This document shows positions 8,075 to 17,572 of a DNA stretch of 64,000 nucleotides, piece by piece. The stretch comes from JBNJGB01 sp051747385. Its GTDB lineage: Bacteria; Myxococcota_A; UBA9042; PHBI01; JACKFB01. The notes beneath the pieces are model-generated. The model saw nothing but the letters and a program-made list of their open reading frames with translations. It was not told the DNA's origin and ran no database searches. The first letter of the stretch is position 1, and every line of letters starts with the position of its first letter. Made by a program: the position numbers and the translations under genes. Location: assembly GCA_051747385.1 (NCBI GenBank), contig JBNJGB010000021.1:53002-117001 (forward strand). Direction: 5' to 3'.

Positions 8075-9120
8075 AGGCCCTCGGAGCGAAGCTCCTTCAC
8101 GAGCTTCTTCTGGGATCGGCTCAGCTTCTCGGGGACCTGCAGGTTCAGGGTCACGAACTGATCGCCCTTGCCGCGCCCGCGGAGCCGGGGGATGCCCTTG
8201 CCGCGGAGACGCAGGACCGACCCGGGCTGCGTCCCGGACGGGATCTTCACCGTCTCGTCGCCGTGCAGCGTGGGGACGGTGACCTCGTCCCCCAGGGCCG
8301 CCTGGGTGTAGCTCATGTCCAGGTCCATGTAGACGTCCGCGCCGTCCCGCTGGAAGACGTCGTGGGGTCGGACGTGGATGAACACGTAGAGGTCGCCGCG
8401 CGCCGCCCCGCCGGGGGCCGGTTCGCCCTCGCCGCCGACGCGCATGCGGACGCCGTCGTCGACGCCGGGCGGGATGCTGACGCTGACGTCCCGCTCCACC
8501 GCGGCCATGCCCTGGCCGCCGCAGCCCTCGCACCGCGACTCGATGATGCGGCCGTCGCCCCGGCAGACGGGACAGGTGGTCTGCACCATGAAGAAGCCCT
8601 GCTGTCGGGTCACGCGGCCGGAGCCCTGGCAGCCGGAGCAGGTCGTGGGGCTGGTGCCGGGCTTCGCGCCCGAGCCCTCGCAGGTGTCGCAGATCTCCCG
8701 GCGGCGGAAGCTCAGGTCCTTCTTCGTCCCGAAGGCGGCCTCCTCGAAGTCCAGCTCCAGGTCGTAGCGCATGTCCGCGCCGCGCCGGGCACGCCGGCGA
8801 GCACCTCCCCCGCCGAAGATGTCCCCGAAGATGTCCCCGAACTGGCTGAAGATGTCCTCGAAGCCGCCGGTGAAGCCGCCGTAGCCGGAGCCGCTGAGGC
8901 CCTCGTGGCCGAACTGGTCGTAGATGCGCCGCTTGTCGGGATCGCTGAGGACCTGGTAGGCCTCCGAGCACTCCTTGAAGCGCTCCTCGGCCTCCGTGTC
9001 CCCGTGGTTGCGATCCGGGTGGTACTTGAGCGCCATCTTGCGGTAGGCGCGCTTCACCTCGCGCGCGTCCGCGTCGCGGGAGACACCCAGGGCTTCGTAG
9101 TAGTCGACCTTCGCGCTCAT
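8071..9120 (-). CDS. dnaJ: Chaperone DnaJ
   Basis: Hsp40 co-chaperone that delivers clients to DnaK and stimulates its ATPase. The 349 residues show a J domain with HPD at 34-36, a Gly/Phe-rich segment (about 72-115), four zinc-finger motifs (CDTCEGSG, CSGCQGSG, CPVCRGDG, CEGCGGQG) and the C-terminal peptide-binding domains. It is slightly shorter than E. coli DnaJ (376), mainly in linkers. No dnaK or grpE gene is nearby, so this may be a paralogue. It is first in a two-gene operon with the kinase and has a good candidate promoter at 9184-9211. Confidence 0.95.
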   Translation of the reverse strand: MSAKVDYYEALGVSRDADAREVKRAYRKMALKYHPDRNHGDTEAEERFKECSEAYQVLSDPDKRRIYDQFGHEGLSGSGYGGFTGGFEDIFSQFGDIFGDIFGGGGARRRARRGADMRYDLELDFEEAAFGTKKDLSFRRREICDTCEGSGAKPGTSPTTCSGCQGSGRVTRQQGFFMVQTTCPVCRGDGRIIESRCEGCGGQGMAAVERDVSVSIPPGVDDGVRMRVGGEGEPAPGGAARGDLYVFIHVRPHDVFQRDGADVYMDLDMSYTQAALGDEVTVPTLHGDETVKIPSGTQPGSVLRLRGKGIPRLRGRGKGDQFVTLNLQVPEKLSRSQKKLVKELRSEGL

Positions 9121-9183
9121 GCGTACAAATCCACGGGGCTGGAGGCTCCGGATCGTCCGGGGGCGGGCACCGGACGTGGCGCA

Positions 9184-9211
9184 ATCCTAGTCACGGCCTG
9201 CGTCGAATCAA
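9184..9211 (-). promoter_or_regulatory. Candidate sigma70-type promoter for dnaJ-kinase
   Basis: On the minus strand, TTGATT (9206-9211) and TAGGAT (9184-9189) are separated by 16 bases, each matching consensus at four of six positions. This predicts a leader of about 55 bases before the dnaJ ATG. Confidence 0.45.
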
Positions 9212-9288
9212 CCGCAATCCCCGGACGGCGCGCCCATCCCCCGCCGGAGGCCCGTAACCGGAGGCGCGGGACGCCGACCGGGTCTCCT

Positions 9289-9316
9289 TGGACAGGGTCG
9301 GGCGGCCGACTATGAT
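9289..9316 (+). promoter_or_regulatory. Candidate sigma70-type promoter for the lamin-tail lipoprotein gene
   Basis: TGGACA (9289-9294) and TATGAT (9311-9316) are separated by 16 bases; each matches consensus at five of six positions. The start codon at 9347 is about 30 bases downstream. Confidence 0.5.
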
Positions 9317-9346
9317 GCGCGCTCGTCCGACCTCGGAGAGCCGCCC

Positions 9347-12310
9347 ATGCGCCGACTGCTCATCGTCGCCACGTCCCTGCTCACCGTCGCCGCCGGGTGC
9401 GGAGACGACGACGCCTCCGGTGGCGACGGCGACGCGTCCCCGGACGTCGCCGGAGACGTGGCGGACGTGGGGGGCGGGGACACGGGCCCGGACGTGCCCC
9501 TCCCGGACGCGGGCGACGCGGACGCGGGAGACGGCGGGTCCGGGGACGCGGCGGACACGGGCGACGCCGACGCGGCCGCGGACACGGACGACGGCCCGGA
9601 CGGCGGCGACGGGGAGACGGACGGCGGCGACGCGGACGACGGGGAGGCGGGAGACCTGTCGGACGGAGAGGCGGACACGCCGGAGATGGACGGCGGGGGC
9701 GTCGAAGCGACGGACGGCGAGGCGGGAGACGCCGACGCCGTGGACACCGACGAGGGGGACGTCGACGCGACGGACGGCGAGGCGGGAGACGCCGACGCCG
9801 TGGACACCGACGAGGGGGACGCGGGCCCCGACGCCGACGCGGGCTGCGTCACCGCCGCGGACTGCCCCGACCCCGGGCCCTGCGCCGAGGTGGGGTGCGG
9901 CGACTCCGGGCAGTGCGAGGTGACGCCCCTGGAGGACGGCCTCCCCTGCGACGACGGCAACGCGTGCAGCGCCGGCGACACCTGCCAGGCGGGCGTGTGC
10001 ACGGGCGGCGCCGCCGTGACGTGCGACGACGGCAACCCCTGCACCGACGACCTCTGCGTGCCGGCCGAGGGCTGCACCCATCAGAACAACTTCGCGACCT
10101 GCGACGACGGGGACCCGTGCACGGAGGGGGATCGCTGCGAGGCCGGCGAGTGCGTCGGACCGGAGGCCGCCTGCGACGACGACAACCCCTGCACGGTGGA
10201 CACGTGCGACCCGGCCACCGGGACGTGCGAGCACGTCGCCGACGACGACCTCACGTGCTCGGACGGCAGCGAGTGCACCCTGGGAGACCACTGCCTCGAC
10301 GGCGACTGCGTGCCGGGCTCCACGGACGGATGCGAGGACGACAACGCGTGCACGGACGACGTCTGCCAGGAGGGGACCTGCGCCCACATCGTCCTCCACG
10401 GGATCCCGTGCGAGGACGGAGACGCCTGCAGCGTGGACGACGTCTGCTCCGCGGGTCATTGCGCCCCGGGCGCGCAGCGCGAGTGCGACGACGGCAACCC
10501 CTGCACGGCCGACTCCTGCGATCCCGTCACGGGCTGCGAGCACACGGCCATGTCGGGGGAGGCGTGCGAGGACGGAGACGCATGCACCGTCGAGGACACC
10601 TGCGACGCCGAGGGGACTTGCGTGCCCGGCGCGCCCCTCGACTGCAGCGACGGCAACCCCTGCACGAGCACGGCCTGCGACGCGGAGACGGGCTGCACGT
10701 TCGATCCCGTCGACGGCGGCTGCGACGACGGCGACATCTGCACGGAGGAGGACATCTGCTCGGGTACCGAGTGCGTCGGGATGGCGAAGACGTGCGACGA
10801 CGGTGACGCATGCACCCGGGACACCTGCGACCCGGTGCTCGGCTGCCAGCACGTCGACACCTCGGGCGAGTGCGTGGACGACTCGCCCTGCACCGACGAC
10901 GCCTGCGACCCGAAGGTGGGCTGCGTCTTCACGCCGAACGACGACCCGTGCGACGACGGCGACGCGTGCACCGTGGGAGACACCTGCGTCGACGGGGTGT
11001 GCGCGAGCGAGCCCCTCGACTGCGACGACGGCGACCCCTGCACCTGGGACGTGTGCGACCCCGAGGAGGGCTGCGTGAACGAACCCTTCACGGGTCCATG
11101 CGAGGACGGGGACGCCTGCACCGAGGGGGAGACCTGCGGCGAGGAGGGGGTCTGCGTCGGCGGGACGCCGGTGGATCCGGACGACGGCGTCGCCTGCACG
11201 GTGGATGCCTGCGACCCGGCTTCGGGCCCCGTGCACGAGCCAGACTGGTCGGCCTGCGAGGTCGGCCAGGTCTGCGACCCGACGAATGGCTGCGTGGAGG
11301 CCGACATGCACCTCGTCGTCTCCAAGCTGATGCTCCTCCCCGAGGATCCCGCGGTGGGCGCCGGCCAGGGACAGTGGCTGGCCCTCACCAACGTGGGGGA
11401 GGGCGCCATCGACGTCTCGTCGCTCCGCGTGGTGAACAGCCAGGGCGGGCTGGCCCGCGTCCGTGCGGCGTCCGGCGACCCCGAAGCGCCAGTGGTGGTC
11501 CCGCCGGGGGCGACCGTCGCGGGGATCAAGGCGCCGCCCGACGGAGCCGAGGTCCCCGACGGCTTCACCTTCGTCTACGGCCAGCCGGACGACACCTTCG
11601 CCCTCAGGGTCACCGGGGACATCCTCACCTTCCTCGACGGCCCGGCGAACCTCGTCGGGGTGCTGGACTTCTCGTTGACGGCGGAGGGACCCGAGGTGCC
11701 GCAGCATGTGCTGCCCGTGGTGCCGGGTGCCCCGACGGAGCTGGACGCGGCGGTGCTCGCGGAGGCCTCCGGGTCGGGCGCGGACGACGATCTCGCCGCC
11801 TGGTGCGCCTGGCCGGCGGGCAGCGGCGCCCCCGAGGAACCCACCCTGGACTGCGGGCGGGTGCGGCTGAACGAGGTGGGCCTCGCAGGACCCGACGGCG
11901 CGCGATGGCTCGAGCTCCATGCACCCTCCGGTGCCTCCCTGGACGGCCTGACCCTGCGGGTGCTCGACCCGGCCGGAGCGCTGCTCACCACACTCTCCGC
12001 CGGGGACGGCCGGGCCCCGATCGGGGCGCTGCCGGTGCGGGTCGACGCCGAGGACGGCGTCGCGCTCCCGGCCATGGGAGAAGGTAGCGTCCAGCTCCTG
12101 CGCCAGGGCGCGCTGATCGACGTGTACGGGTTCGGCGCGCTGGAGACCGAGGTCGACGACACGGGCCTCCCCCTCGTCGAGGGTACGGCGGGCCCGATCC
12201 TGCCCGAGGGCGCGGTGGCCATCCGCTCGGCCGACGGCGTGGACACGGACGACAACGCCGCCGACTGGGAGCTGTCCGACACGGGCTCCCCCGGCGAGCC
12301 GAACCCGTAG
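9347..12310 (+). CDS. Large secreted lipoprotein: Asp/Gly repeats, Cys-rich repeats, lamin-tail-like domains
   Basis: A 987-residue lipoprotein. The signal ends in a lipobox (LTVAAGC, Cys at about 18). Residues 20-165 are a low-complexity Asp/Gly/Ala segment. Residues about 165-650 hold many repeats of the type CDDGNPCTxDxCDPxxGC, like the Dictyostelium CTDC repeat and common in myxobacterial surface proteins. Two lamin-tail-like beta domains follow (starting near VVSKLMLLPED and VRLNEVGLAGPDG). The whole would extend from the outer membrane as a disulphide-stabilised stalk. Role unknown; adhesion or structure is plausible. It diverges from dnaJ. Confidence 0.8.
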   Translation: MRRLLIVATSLLTVAAGCGDDDASGGDGDASPDVAGDVADVGGGDTGPDVPLPDAGDADAGDGGSGDAADTGDADAAADTDDGPDGGDGETDGGDADDGEAGDLSDGEADTPEMDGGGVEATDGEAGDADAVDTDEGDVDATDGEAGDADAVDTDEGDAGPDADAGCVTAADCPDPGPCAEVGCGDSGQCEVTPLEDGLPCDDGNACSAGDTCQAGVCTGGAAVTCDDGNPCTDDLCVPAEGCTHQNNFATCDDGDPCTEGDRCEAGECVGPEAACDDDNPCTVDTCDPATGTCEHVADDDLTCSDGSECTLGDHCLDGDCVPGSTDGCEDDNACTDDVCQEGTCAHIVLHGIPCEDGDACSVDDVCSAGHCAPGAQRECDDGNPCTADSCDPVTGCEHTAMSGEACEDGDACTVEDTCDAEGTCVPGAPLDCSDGNPCTSTACDAETGCTFDPVDGGCDDGDICTEEDICSGTECVGMAKTCDDGDACTRDTCDPVLGCQHVDTSGECVDDSPCTDDACDPKVGCVFTPNDDPCDDGDACTVGDTCVDGVCASEPLDCDDGDPCTWDVCDPEEGCVNEPFTGPCEDGDACTEGETCGEEGVCVGGTPVDPDDGVACTVDACDPASGPVHEPDWSACEVGQVCDPTNGCVEADMHLVVSKLMLLPEDPAVGAGQGQWLALTNVGEGAIDVSSLRVVNSQGGLARVRAASGDPEAPVVVPPGATVAGIKAPPDGAEVPDGFTFVYGQPDDTFALRVTGDILTFLDGPANLVGVLDFSLTAEGPEVPQHVLPVVPGAPTELDAAVLAEASGSGADDDLAAWCAWPAGSGAPEEPTLDCGRVRLNEVGLAGPDGARWLELHAPSGASLDGLTLRVLDPAGALLTTLSAGDGRAPIGALPVRVDAEDGVALPAMGEGSVQLLRQGALIDVYGFGALETEVDDTGLPLVEGTAGPILPEGAVAIRSADGVDTDDNAADWELSDTGSPGEPNP
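9707..9820 (+). repeat. 60-bp tandem duplication inside the Asp-rich segment
   Basis: Two nearly identical units offset by exactly 60 bases encode ATDGEAGDADAVDTDEGD-type repeats in the lipoprotein. The near-identity at the DNA level points to recent slippage. Confidence 0.85.
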
Positions 12311-12365
12311 GGCCCGCGGCCCCGCCCGCGCAGCGGATATCCCCGCCGGAGCCGCTCTTTCAGGC

Positions 12366-12394
12366 ACGGGCAAGGGCAAGGGCAAGGGCAAGGG
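12366..12394 (+). repeat. Free-standing GGGCAA tract
   Basis: Four GGGCAA units followed by GGG lie 55 bp after the lamin-tail gene. They match the internal tract of the 163-bp mobile element, but no terminal inverted repeats surround them here. Perhaps a relic. The tract fits the G-quadruplex pattern. Confidence 0.7.
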
Positions 12395-12476
12395 AACGAG
12401 GCCAGCTTGCCGAGATGTGTATGATCGACAGGCGGGGACGCCGGCGGTCCTGTAGCCTCGCGACGGGGTGGCGGGG

Positions 12477-13226
12477 CTACTTCGAGCTGAAGCGATCTTC
12501 CTTGTGCTTGAAGAGCACGTTGAAGGTCGTCAGGGAGCCGTAGCAGCGGCTGATGTACTGCTGGAGCTCGACCTTGTCGGAGGCGTCGAGGCCCTTGTGG
12601 GCGTTGACCTTCTGCTCGAGGACGCGCAGGCGGTCGCGGACCATCACGATCTTGTGGAAGAAGGTCTCCATCGGGATCTCCGTGGGCTTCTTCTCGGGAT
12701 CCTCCGGCTGGAGGACGACGGTGCCCCCCTGCCAGCGATCGGCGAGGTCCACGTCCTCGATGCCGATGAAGTCCTCGATGACGTCGATGAGCACGTCGCG
12801 CAGGCTCTCGGTGTCCAACGTCTCCTCCCCCTCCCCGAAGGCAGCGAGCATCTCGGGCGGTACGACCGTCGCGGGCGCCTCTGCCACCGCGCGCTCGTCC
12901 CCGCCGCTCCGCCGGCGCACCACGGCGGCCCGGCGCACCCCGCGCCGGGACCGCGGCCGCCGGGTCGATCGCGCGCCGCCTCGTCCGATGGGCTTCGGCG
13001 GCAGGTTGTCCTGGCTCGTCGAGCGCGTCAGGTCGTCGAACCCGGCGAGCGGCTCGTACTGCGGGCACGCCCAGGCCGTGGACTCCACCGCGCCGGTCCG
13101 AGAGTGCATCTTGCAGTGGCCGAACAGCTCGGGCGCGTCTCCGAAGTCGACGACGAAGAACACGCAGGAGCTGCACCGCCCGGTGCGGCGCCAGGACTCC
13201 GGCTGCTGGTTCTCCTCGTCGGCCAT
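12477..13226 (-). CDS. Conserved-looking hypothetical protein with N-terminal Cys motif
   Basis: I do not recognise the family. The 249-residue protein starts MADEENQQPESW and has four cysteines in an arrangement that could bind a metal or cluster (CSSC, GHC, WACPQYE, residues about 16-60). A basic Arg-rich linker (about 85-115) is followed by an acidic then helical C-terminal half (residues 140-249) that looks like a coiled coil (FHKIVMVRDRLRVLEQKV). The ATG at 13226 is preferred because the Cys motif follows at once and the longer frame upstream reads as divergent-promoter DNA. It is divergent from the EF-G gene. Confidence 0.7.
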   Translation of the reverse strand: MADEENQQPESWRRTGRCSSCVFFVVDFGDAPELFGHCKMHSRTGAVESTAWACPQYEPLAGFDDLTRSTSQDNLPPKPIGRGGARSTRRPRSRRGVRRAAVVRRRSGGDERAVAEAPATVVPPEMLAAFGEGEETLDTESLRDVLIDVIEDFIGIEDVDLADRWQGGTVVLQPEDPEKKPTEIPMETFFHKIVMVRDRLRVLEQKVNAHKGLDASDKVELQQYISRCYGSLTTFNVLFKHKEDRFSSK

Positions 13227-13307
13227 GGGACGGAGGCTACGCAGGCGCGCGCGCAAGGGCAAGGGCGCTGCCCGCCGCGACTTCTGCGGACCCGGCGGGC
13301 GTCCGTG

Positions 13308-13336
13308 TTGACTCCGCAGGGTCCGCGTGCGATCTA
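13308..13336 (+). promoter_or_regulatory. Candidate promoter for fusA, possibly giving a leaderless mRNA
   Basis: TTGACT (13308-13313) is followed after 17 bases by GATCTA (13331-13336). The ATG at 13345 lies only 8 bases beyond the -10, and no ribosome site is visible before it. Confidence 0.4.
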
Positions 13337-13344
13337 CTCGCGCC

Positions 13345-15417
13345 ATGTCACGCCGATCCACGAAGATGAACAAGGTCCGCAACATCGGCATCATGGCCCA
13401 CATCGATGCCGGCAAGACCACCGTCACCGAGCGCCTCCTCTACATCACCGGCAAGTCCTACAAGATGGGCGAGGTGCACGAGGGCGAGGCGACGATGGAC
13501 TGGATGGCCCAGGAGCGTGAGCGCGGCATCACCATCACGAGCGCCGTGACCACGTTCAACTGGGAGGACCACGAGGTCCACCTCATCGACACGCCGGGCC
13601 ACGTGGACTTCACCATCGAGGTCCACCGCTCGCTGCGGGTCCTCGACGGCGCCATCGCCGTGTTCGACGCCGTGGCGGGCGTGGAGCCCCAGTCCGAGAC
13701 GGTCTGGCACCAGGCGGATCGCTATCACGTCCCGCGGATCGGCTACGTGAACAAGATGGACCGCATCGGCGCGGACTTCCACGGCACCGTCGCCATGATG
13801 CACGAGCGCTTCGGCGACCACTGCGTGCCGGCTCAGCTTCCCATCGGCGCCGAGAGCGGGTTCGAGGGGGTCGTGGACCTGATCCGGCGGGTGTCGTGGA
13901 CCTGGCCGGACCCCGACGACCCCCGCGAGGTGATCGAGGGCCCCGTCCCCGACGACATGGCCGACGACGTGGAGGCCGCGCGCGAAGCGCTCCTCGAGCG
14001 GGCCGCCCTGGCGGACGAGGACTTCGCCCTCCAGTACCTGGAGGACACGGAGTCCCTCACCGAGCAGGACATCGAGCGGGCCATCCGGAAGGCCGTGCTG
14101 GCCAACAAGCTCGTGCCGGTGATGTGCGGTTCGGCGCTACGGAACAAGGCCGTCACGCCGCTGCTCGACGCCATCGTGGGCTGGCTCCCCTCGCCGCAGG
14201 ACGTCCCCGAGATCGAGGGCGTGGACCCCGAGTCCGGCGACACCGTCAGCCGCCCCCACGACCCGAAGGCGCCCGTGTCCGCGCTGGCCTACAAGGTGGC
14301 CATCATGGACGACGGCCGCCGGATGGTGTTCCTGCGCCTGTACTCGGGGACCCTGAAGGTGGGCTCGAAGCTCCTCAACTCCACCCAGGAGATCACGGAG
14401 AAGGTCTCCCGCATCTTCCTGATGCACGCCAACCGCCGGAAGCGGATGGACACCATCGAGGCCGGCAACATCTTCGGCGTCCTCGGCCTGAAGCGGACGC
14501 GGACAGGGGACACGCTCTGCGACCCCTCGGATCCCATCATCCTGGAGTCCATCGAGGCCTACGAGCCGGTGATCAGCCAGGCGGTGGAGCCCCAGACCCT
14601 CCGCGAGAAGGACAAGCTCGAGGAGTCCCTGACCAAGCTCGCGGACGAGGACCCCACCTTCCAGTGGTACGAGGACGAGGGCACGGGCCAGACCATCATC
14701 CGCGGCATGGGCGAGCTCCACCTGGAGATCCTCGTGGACCGCCTGAAGCGGGACTTCGGCGTCGAGGCCAAGACGGGCCGGCCGCAGGTGGTCTACCGCG
14801 AGACGGTGGACCGCAGCGCCCGGGCCACGGAGGTCTTCGAGCGGTCCAGCGAGGAGGGCGGCGAGGACGTCTACGGGAAGGTGACGGTCTCCGTGGCGCC
14901 CCGGGAGCGCGGGCAGGGCAACCGCGTCGTGTGGGCCTGGCCGCCCGCGGACCAGGCGGAGCCGGTGCCCGGCTTCACGAAGGCCATCCGGGAGGCCGTG
15001 GACGAGGGCGTCGCGCAGGCCTTCAACAGCGGCGTGAAGGAGGGCTATCCGGTCGTGGACATGGAGGTCACCGTCCACGAGCTGGGCTTCAAGGAGGGCG
15101 TGTCCACGCCCATCGGCTACACCATCGCCGCCTCCACGGCCCTCCGCGAGGCCACGAAGAAGGCCGACCCGATCATGCTCTCGCCCATCGGGGACGTGGA
15201 GATCTCCACCCCGCCCGAGTACACCGGCGAGGTCATCGGCAGCATCAACCAGCGCCGCGGCCGGGTGGAGAACATGGAGGAGCGCTCGGCGACGATCTCC
15301 GTGATCCAGGCATCCGTACCCATCGAGGCGATGTTCGGCTACGCCACGGAGCTTCGCTCCCTGACCCAGGGCCGCGCGTCCTTCTCCATGCGCTTCAGCC
15401 ACTACGACAAGCTGTAG
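13345..15417 (+). CDS. fusA: Elongation factor G
   Basis: GTPase that drives ribosome translocation. The 690-residue product has the G1 motif AHIDAGKTT, G3 DTPGHVDF, G4 NKMD and G5-like GSALRNKA in domain I, then domains II-V, with a typical C-terminal segment ending in FSHYDKL. The start at 13345 (MSRRSTKMNK) fits this EF-G class; an ATG at 13366 is an alternative. The gene stands alone, without rpsL, rpsG or tuf, so it is probably one of several EF-G copies rather than the str-operon gene. Which paralogue cannot be told here. Confidence 0.93.
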   Translation: MSRRSTKMNKVRNIGIMAHIDAGKTTVTERLLYITGKSYKMGEVHEGEATMDWMAQERERGITITSAVTTFNWEDHEVHLIDTPGHVDFTIEVHRSLRVLDGAIAVFDAVAGVEPQSETVWHQADRYHVPRIGYVNKMDRIGADFHGTVAMMHERFGDHCVPAQLPIGAESGFEGVVDLIRRVSWTWPDPDDPREVIEGPVPDDMADDVEAAREALLERAALADEDFALQYLEDTESLTEQDIERAIRKAVLANKLVPVMCGSALRNKAVTPLLDAIVGWLPSPQDVPEIEGVDPESGDTVSRPHDPKAPVSALAYKVAIMDDGRRMVFLRLYSGTLKVGSKLLNSTQEITEKVSRIFLMHANRRKRMDTIEAGNIFGVLGLKRTRTGDTLCDPSDPIILESIEAYEPVISQAVEPQTLREKDKLEESLTKLADEDPTFQWYEDEGTGQTIIRGMGELHLEILVDRLKRDFGVEAKTGRPQVVYRETVDRSARATEVFERSSEEGGEDVYGKVTVSVAPRERGQGNRVVWAWPPADQAEPVPGFTKAIREAVDEGVAQAFNSGVKEGYPVVDMEVTVHELGFKEGVSTPIGYTIAASTALREATKKADPIMLSPIGDVEISTPPEYTGEVIGSINQRRGRVENMEERSATISVIQASVPIEAMFGYATELRSLTQGRASFSMRFSHYDKL

Positions 15418-15586
15418 GGCGGTCTCGCCGGCGGTCACGCGTGTCGTGCGGATTTCATCTCCCGACCGTTGACCGGCGAGATAGGGGATTTAGCTTGGAG
15501 CCGACCCAATCGTCGACGCTCGAGGAGCGGGGGTCGGGTCCTCCGCTCCGCTCGTGCTCGGCCCTGACTGTCCGTGGGGAAGCGCG

Positions 15587-15895
15587 ATGACTGCACGCAG
15601 GCGCGCCGTCGCCGTCAAGGACTCCGACCGGTTCGGCCGGAAGCGGACCTGCGGGTCCTGCGGCAAGCGGTTCTACGACTTCGGTGCTGCCGAGGCGGCC
15701 TGCCCGGGCTGCGGCACGCCCGCCGGCGCGTCCACCTCCTTCGAGATCGAGGAGTTCATCACCCTCGACGACGGGGAGGAGGCCGAGGATCTGCAGCACG
15801 CGGAGGTGGAGGACGCCGAGGTCGACCTGGACGACGACGACGCCCTCGACGATCTGGACGAGACCCTGGCCGACCTGGACGGCGGCGAGGTCTGA
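15587..15895 (+). CDS. FYDLN-acid family protein (TIGR02300-like)
   Basis: A 102-residue protein with an N-terminal treble-clef-like zinc site (CGSC and CPGC, residues about 21-48) around the FYDF motif, followed by an almost wholly acidic tail ending LADLDGGEV. This is the layout of TIGR02300 proteins, whose function is unknown. The ATG at 15587 is preceded by GGGGA at a good distance, which decides the start over an upstream in-frame ATG. It converges on hutU. Confidence 0.85.
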   Translation: MTARRRAVAVKDSDRFGRKRTCGSCGKRFYDFGAAEAACPGCGTPAGASTSFEIEEFITLDDGEEAEDLQHAEVEDAEVDLDDDDALDDLDETLADLDGGEV

Positions 15896-15904
15896 GCGCG
15901 GCCG

Positions 15905-17572
15905 TCAGTCCGTGACGCCCGGGATGTCCACGCCGCGCTCCTTCGCGACGGCGACGGCCTCCGGATAGCCGGCGTCCGCGTGGCGCATGACGCCGGTCGC
16001 GGGATCGCCGGTGAGCACCCGCTCCAGGCGCCGCCCTGCCTCGTCCGTGCCGTCCGCCACCACGACGAGGCCCGCGTGGGTGCTGTAGCCGATGCCCACT
16101 CCGCCGCCGCCGTGCACGCTGACCCACGCGGCGCCGTTCACGGCGTTCACCAGCGCGTTCAGGATGGGCCAGTCCGCGATGGCGTCCGAGCCGTCCCGCA
16201 TGTCCTCCGTCTCGCGGTTCGGGCTCGCCACGGAGCCGGCGTCCAGGTGGTCGCGCCCGATGACGATGGGCGCCTTCACCTCGCCCCGCCGCACCAGGTC
16301 GTTGAAGGCCCGGCCAGCCTTCGCGCGCTCGCCGTAGCCCAGCCAGCAGATCCGCGCCGGGAGGCCCTGGAAGGCGACCCGCTCGCGCGCCAGGTCCAGC
16401 CAGTTCGCCAGGTGCTCGTCCTCCGGGAACAGCTCCTTCAGGGCCTCGTCGGTTCGATAGATGTCCTCGGGGTCCCCGGACAGGGCGACCCAGCGAAACG
16501 GCCCCTTGCCTTCGCAGAACATGGGGCGCACGTAGGCCGGCACGAAGCCGGGGAAGGCCCGGTCGGCGCCGGACAGGCCGCCCTGCTCCGCCTGGCTGCG
16601 GATGTTGTTGCCGTAGTCGAAGACCTCGGCCCCCTCGTCGCGGAAGGCGATCATGCACTTCACGTGGCGCACCACCGTCTCGAAGCTGCTCTCGAGGTAG
16701 GCCTCCGGGTCCCGCTCGCGGAGCGCCAGGGCGTCCTCGTACGGCATGCCGGCCGGGACGTAGCCGCCGAGCATGTCGTGGGCCGAGGTCTGGTCCGTGA
16801 CCAGCTCGGGGACGATGCCGCGCTCCAGCACGCGCTCGTGGAGGTCGGCGGCGTTGGCCAGGACGCCGATGGAGCGCGCCTCGCCGGCCTCCTTCGCCGC
16901 GAGGGCCCGGTCGACGGCCTCGTCCACGTCGTCGGTCCACTCGTCGAGATAGCGCGTCTCGATGCGGCGCTCGATGCGGCGGCGATCGACCTCGGCCGCC
17001 AGGCAGGCGCCGCCGTTCATCGTCACGGCCAGGGGCTGCGCGCCGCCCATTCCGCCGAGCCCCGCCGTCAGGGTGAGCGTGCCCTCCAAGCGGCCGCCGA
17101 AGCGCTTCCGGGCGGCGGCGCCGAAGGTCTCGTACGTGCCCTGCACGATCCCCTGGGTGCCGATGTAGATCCACGACCCGGCGGTCATCTGCCCGTACAT
17201 GGTGAGGCCGCGGGCCTCCAGGGAGCGGAAGGTCTCCCAGTCCGCCCACTTCGGCACGAGCAGGGAGTTCGCCAGGAGCACCCGCGGCGCCTCCCGGTGG
17301 GTCCTCAGCACGCCGACGGGCTTGCCCGACTGGACCAGCAGGGTCTCGTCGTCCTCCAGGCGCTCCAGGGTCCGGACGATGTCCCGGAAGGCGTCCCAGC
17401 TCCGGGCGGCCTTGCCCCGCCCGCCGTAGACGATCAGCTCTTCGGGCTCCTCGGCGACCTCGGGGTCCAGGTTGTTGAGCAGCATGCGGAGGGCGGCCTC
17501 CTGGAGCCACCCCTTGCACCGCCGCTCAGTGCCCCGTGGCGCCCCCGTGAGCTTCGGCACCTCCCCGGCCAT
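15905..17572 (-). CDS. hutU: Urocanate hydratase
   Basis: NAD+-dependent enzyme converting urocanate to imidazolone propionate in histidine catabolism. The 555 residues match the family length, with characteristic segments VYGGRGKAARSW, YGQMTAGSWIYIG and GGMGGAQPLA (about residues 47-180), and SVHGGGGVGIG near the C-terminus. No hutH, hutI or hutG lies nearby, so the rest of the pathway must be elsewhere. It is the last gene of a miaB-DUF151-vanZ-hutU run, and its start overlaps the 3' end of the VanZ gene by 47 bp. Confidence 0.95.
   Translation of the reverse strand: MAGEVPKLTGAPRGTERRCKGWLQEAALRMLLNNLDPEVAEEPEELIVYGGRGKAARSWDAFRDIVRTLERLEDDETLLVQSGKPVGVLRTHREAPRVLLANSLLVPKWADWETFRSLEARGLTMYGQMTAGSWIYIGTQGIVQGTYETFGAAARKRFGGRLEGTLTLTAGLGGMGGAQPLAVTMNGGACLAAEVDRRRIERRIETRYLDEWTDDVDEAVDRALAAKEAGEARSIGVLANAADLHERVLERGIVPELVTDQTSAHDMLGGYVPAGMPYEDALALRERDPEAYLESSFETVVRHVKCMIAFRDEGAEVFDYGNNIRSQAEQGGLSGADRAFPGFVPAYVRPMFCEGKGPFRWVALSGDPEDIYRTDEALKELFPEDEHLANWLDLARERVAFQGLPARICWLGYGERAKAGRAFNDLVRRGEVKAPIVIGRDHLDAGSVASPNRETEDMRDGSDAIADWPILNALVNAVNGAAWVSVHGGGGVGIGYSTHAGLVVVADGTDEAGRRLERVLTGDPATGVMRHADAGYPEAVAVAKERGVDIPGVTD

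Noticed and set aside
6794..9184. Single 796-residue protein joining DnaJ-region and kinase
   Set aside because: The N-terminal part is an Arg/Pro-rich shadow of dnaJ; the kinase starts at GTG 8074.
9397..10806. Long Arg-rich open frame overlapping the lamin-tail lipoprotein
   Set aside because: It is an Arg/Gly-rich shadow frame of a GC-rich repeat gene, without any recognisable motif.
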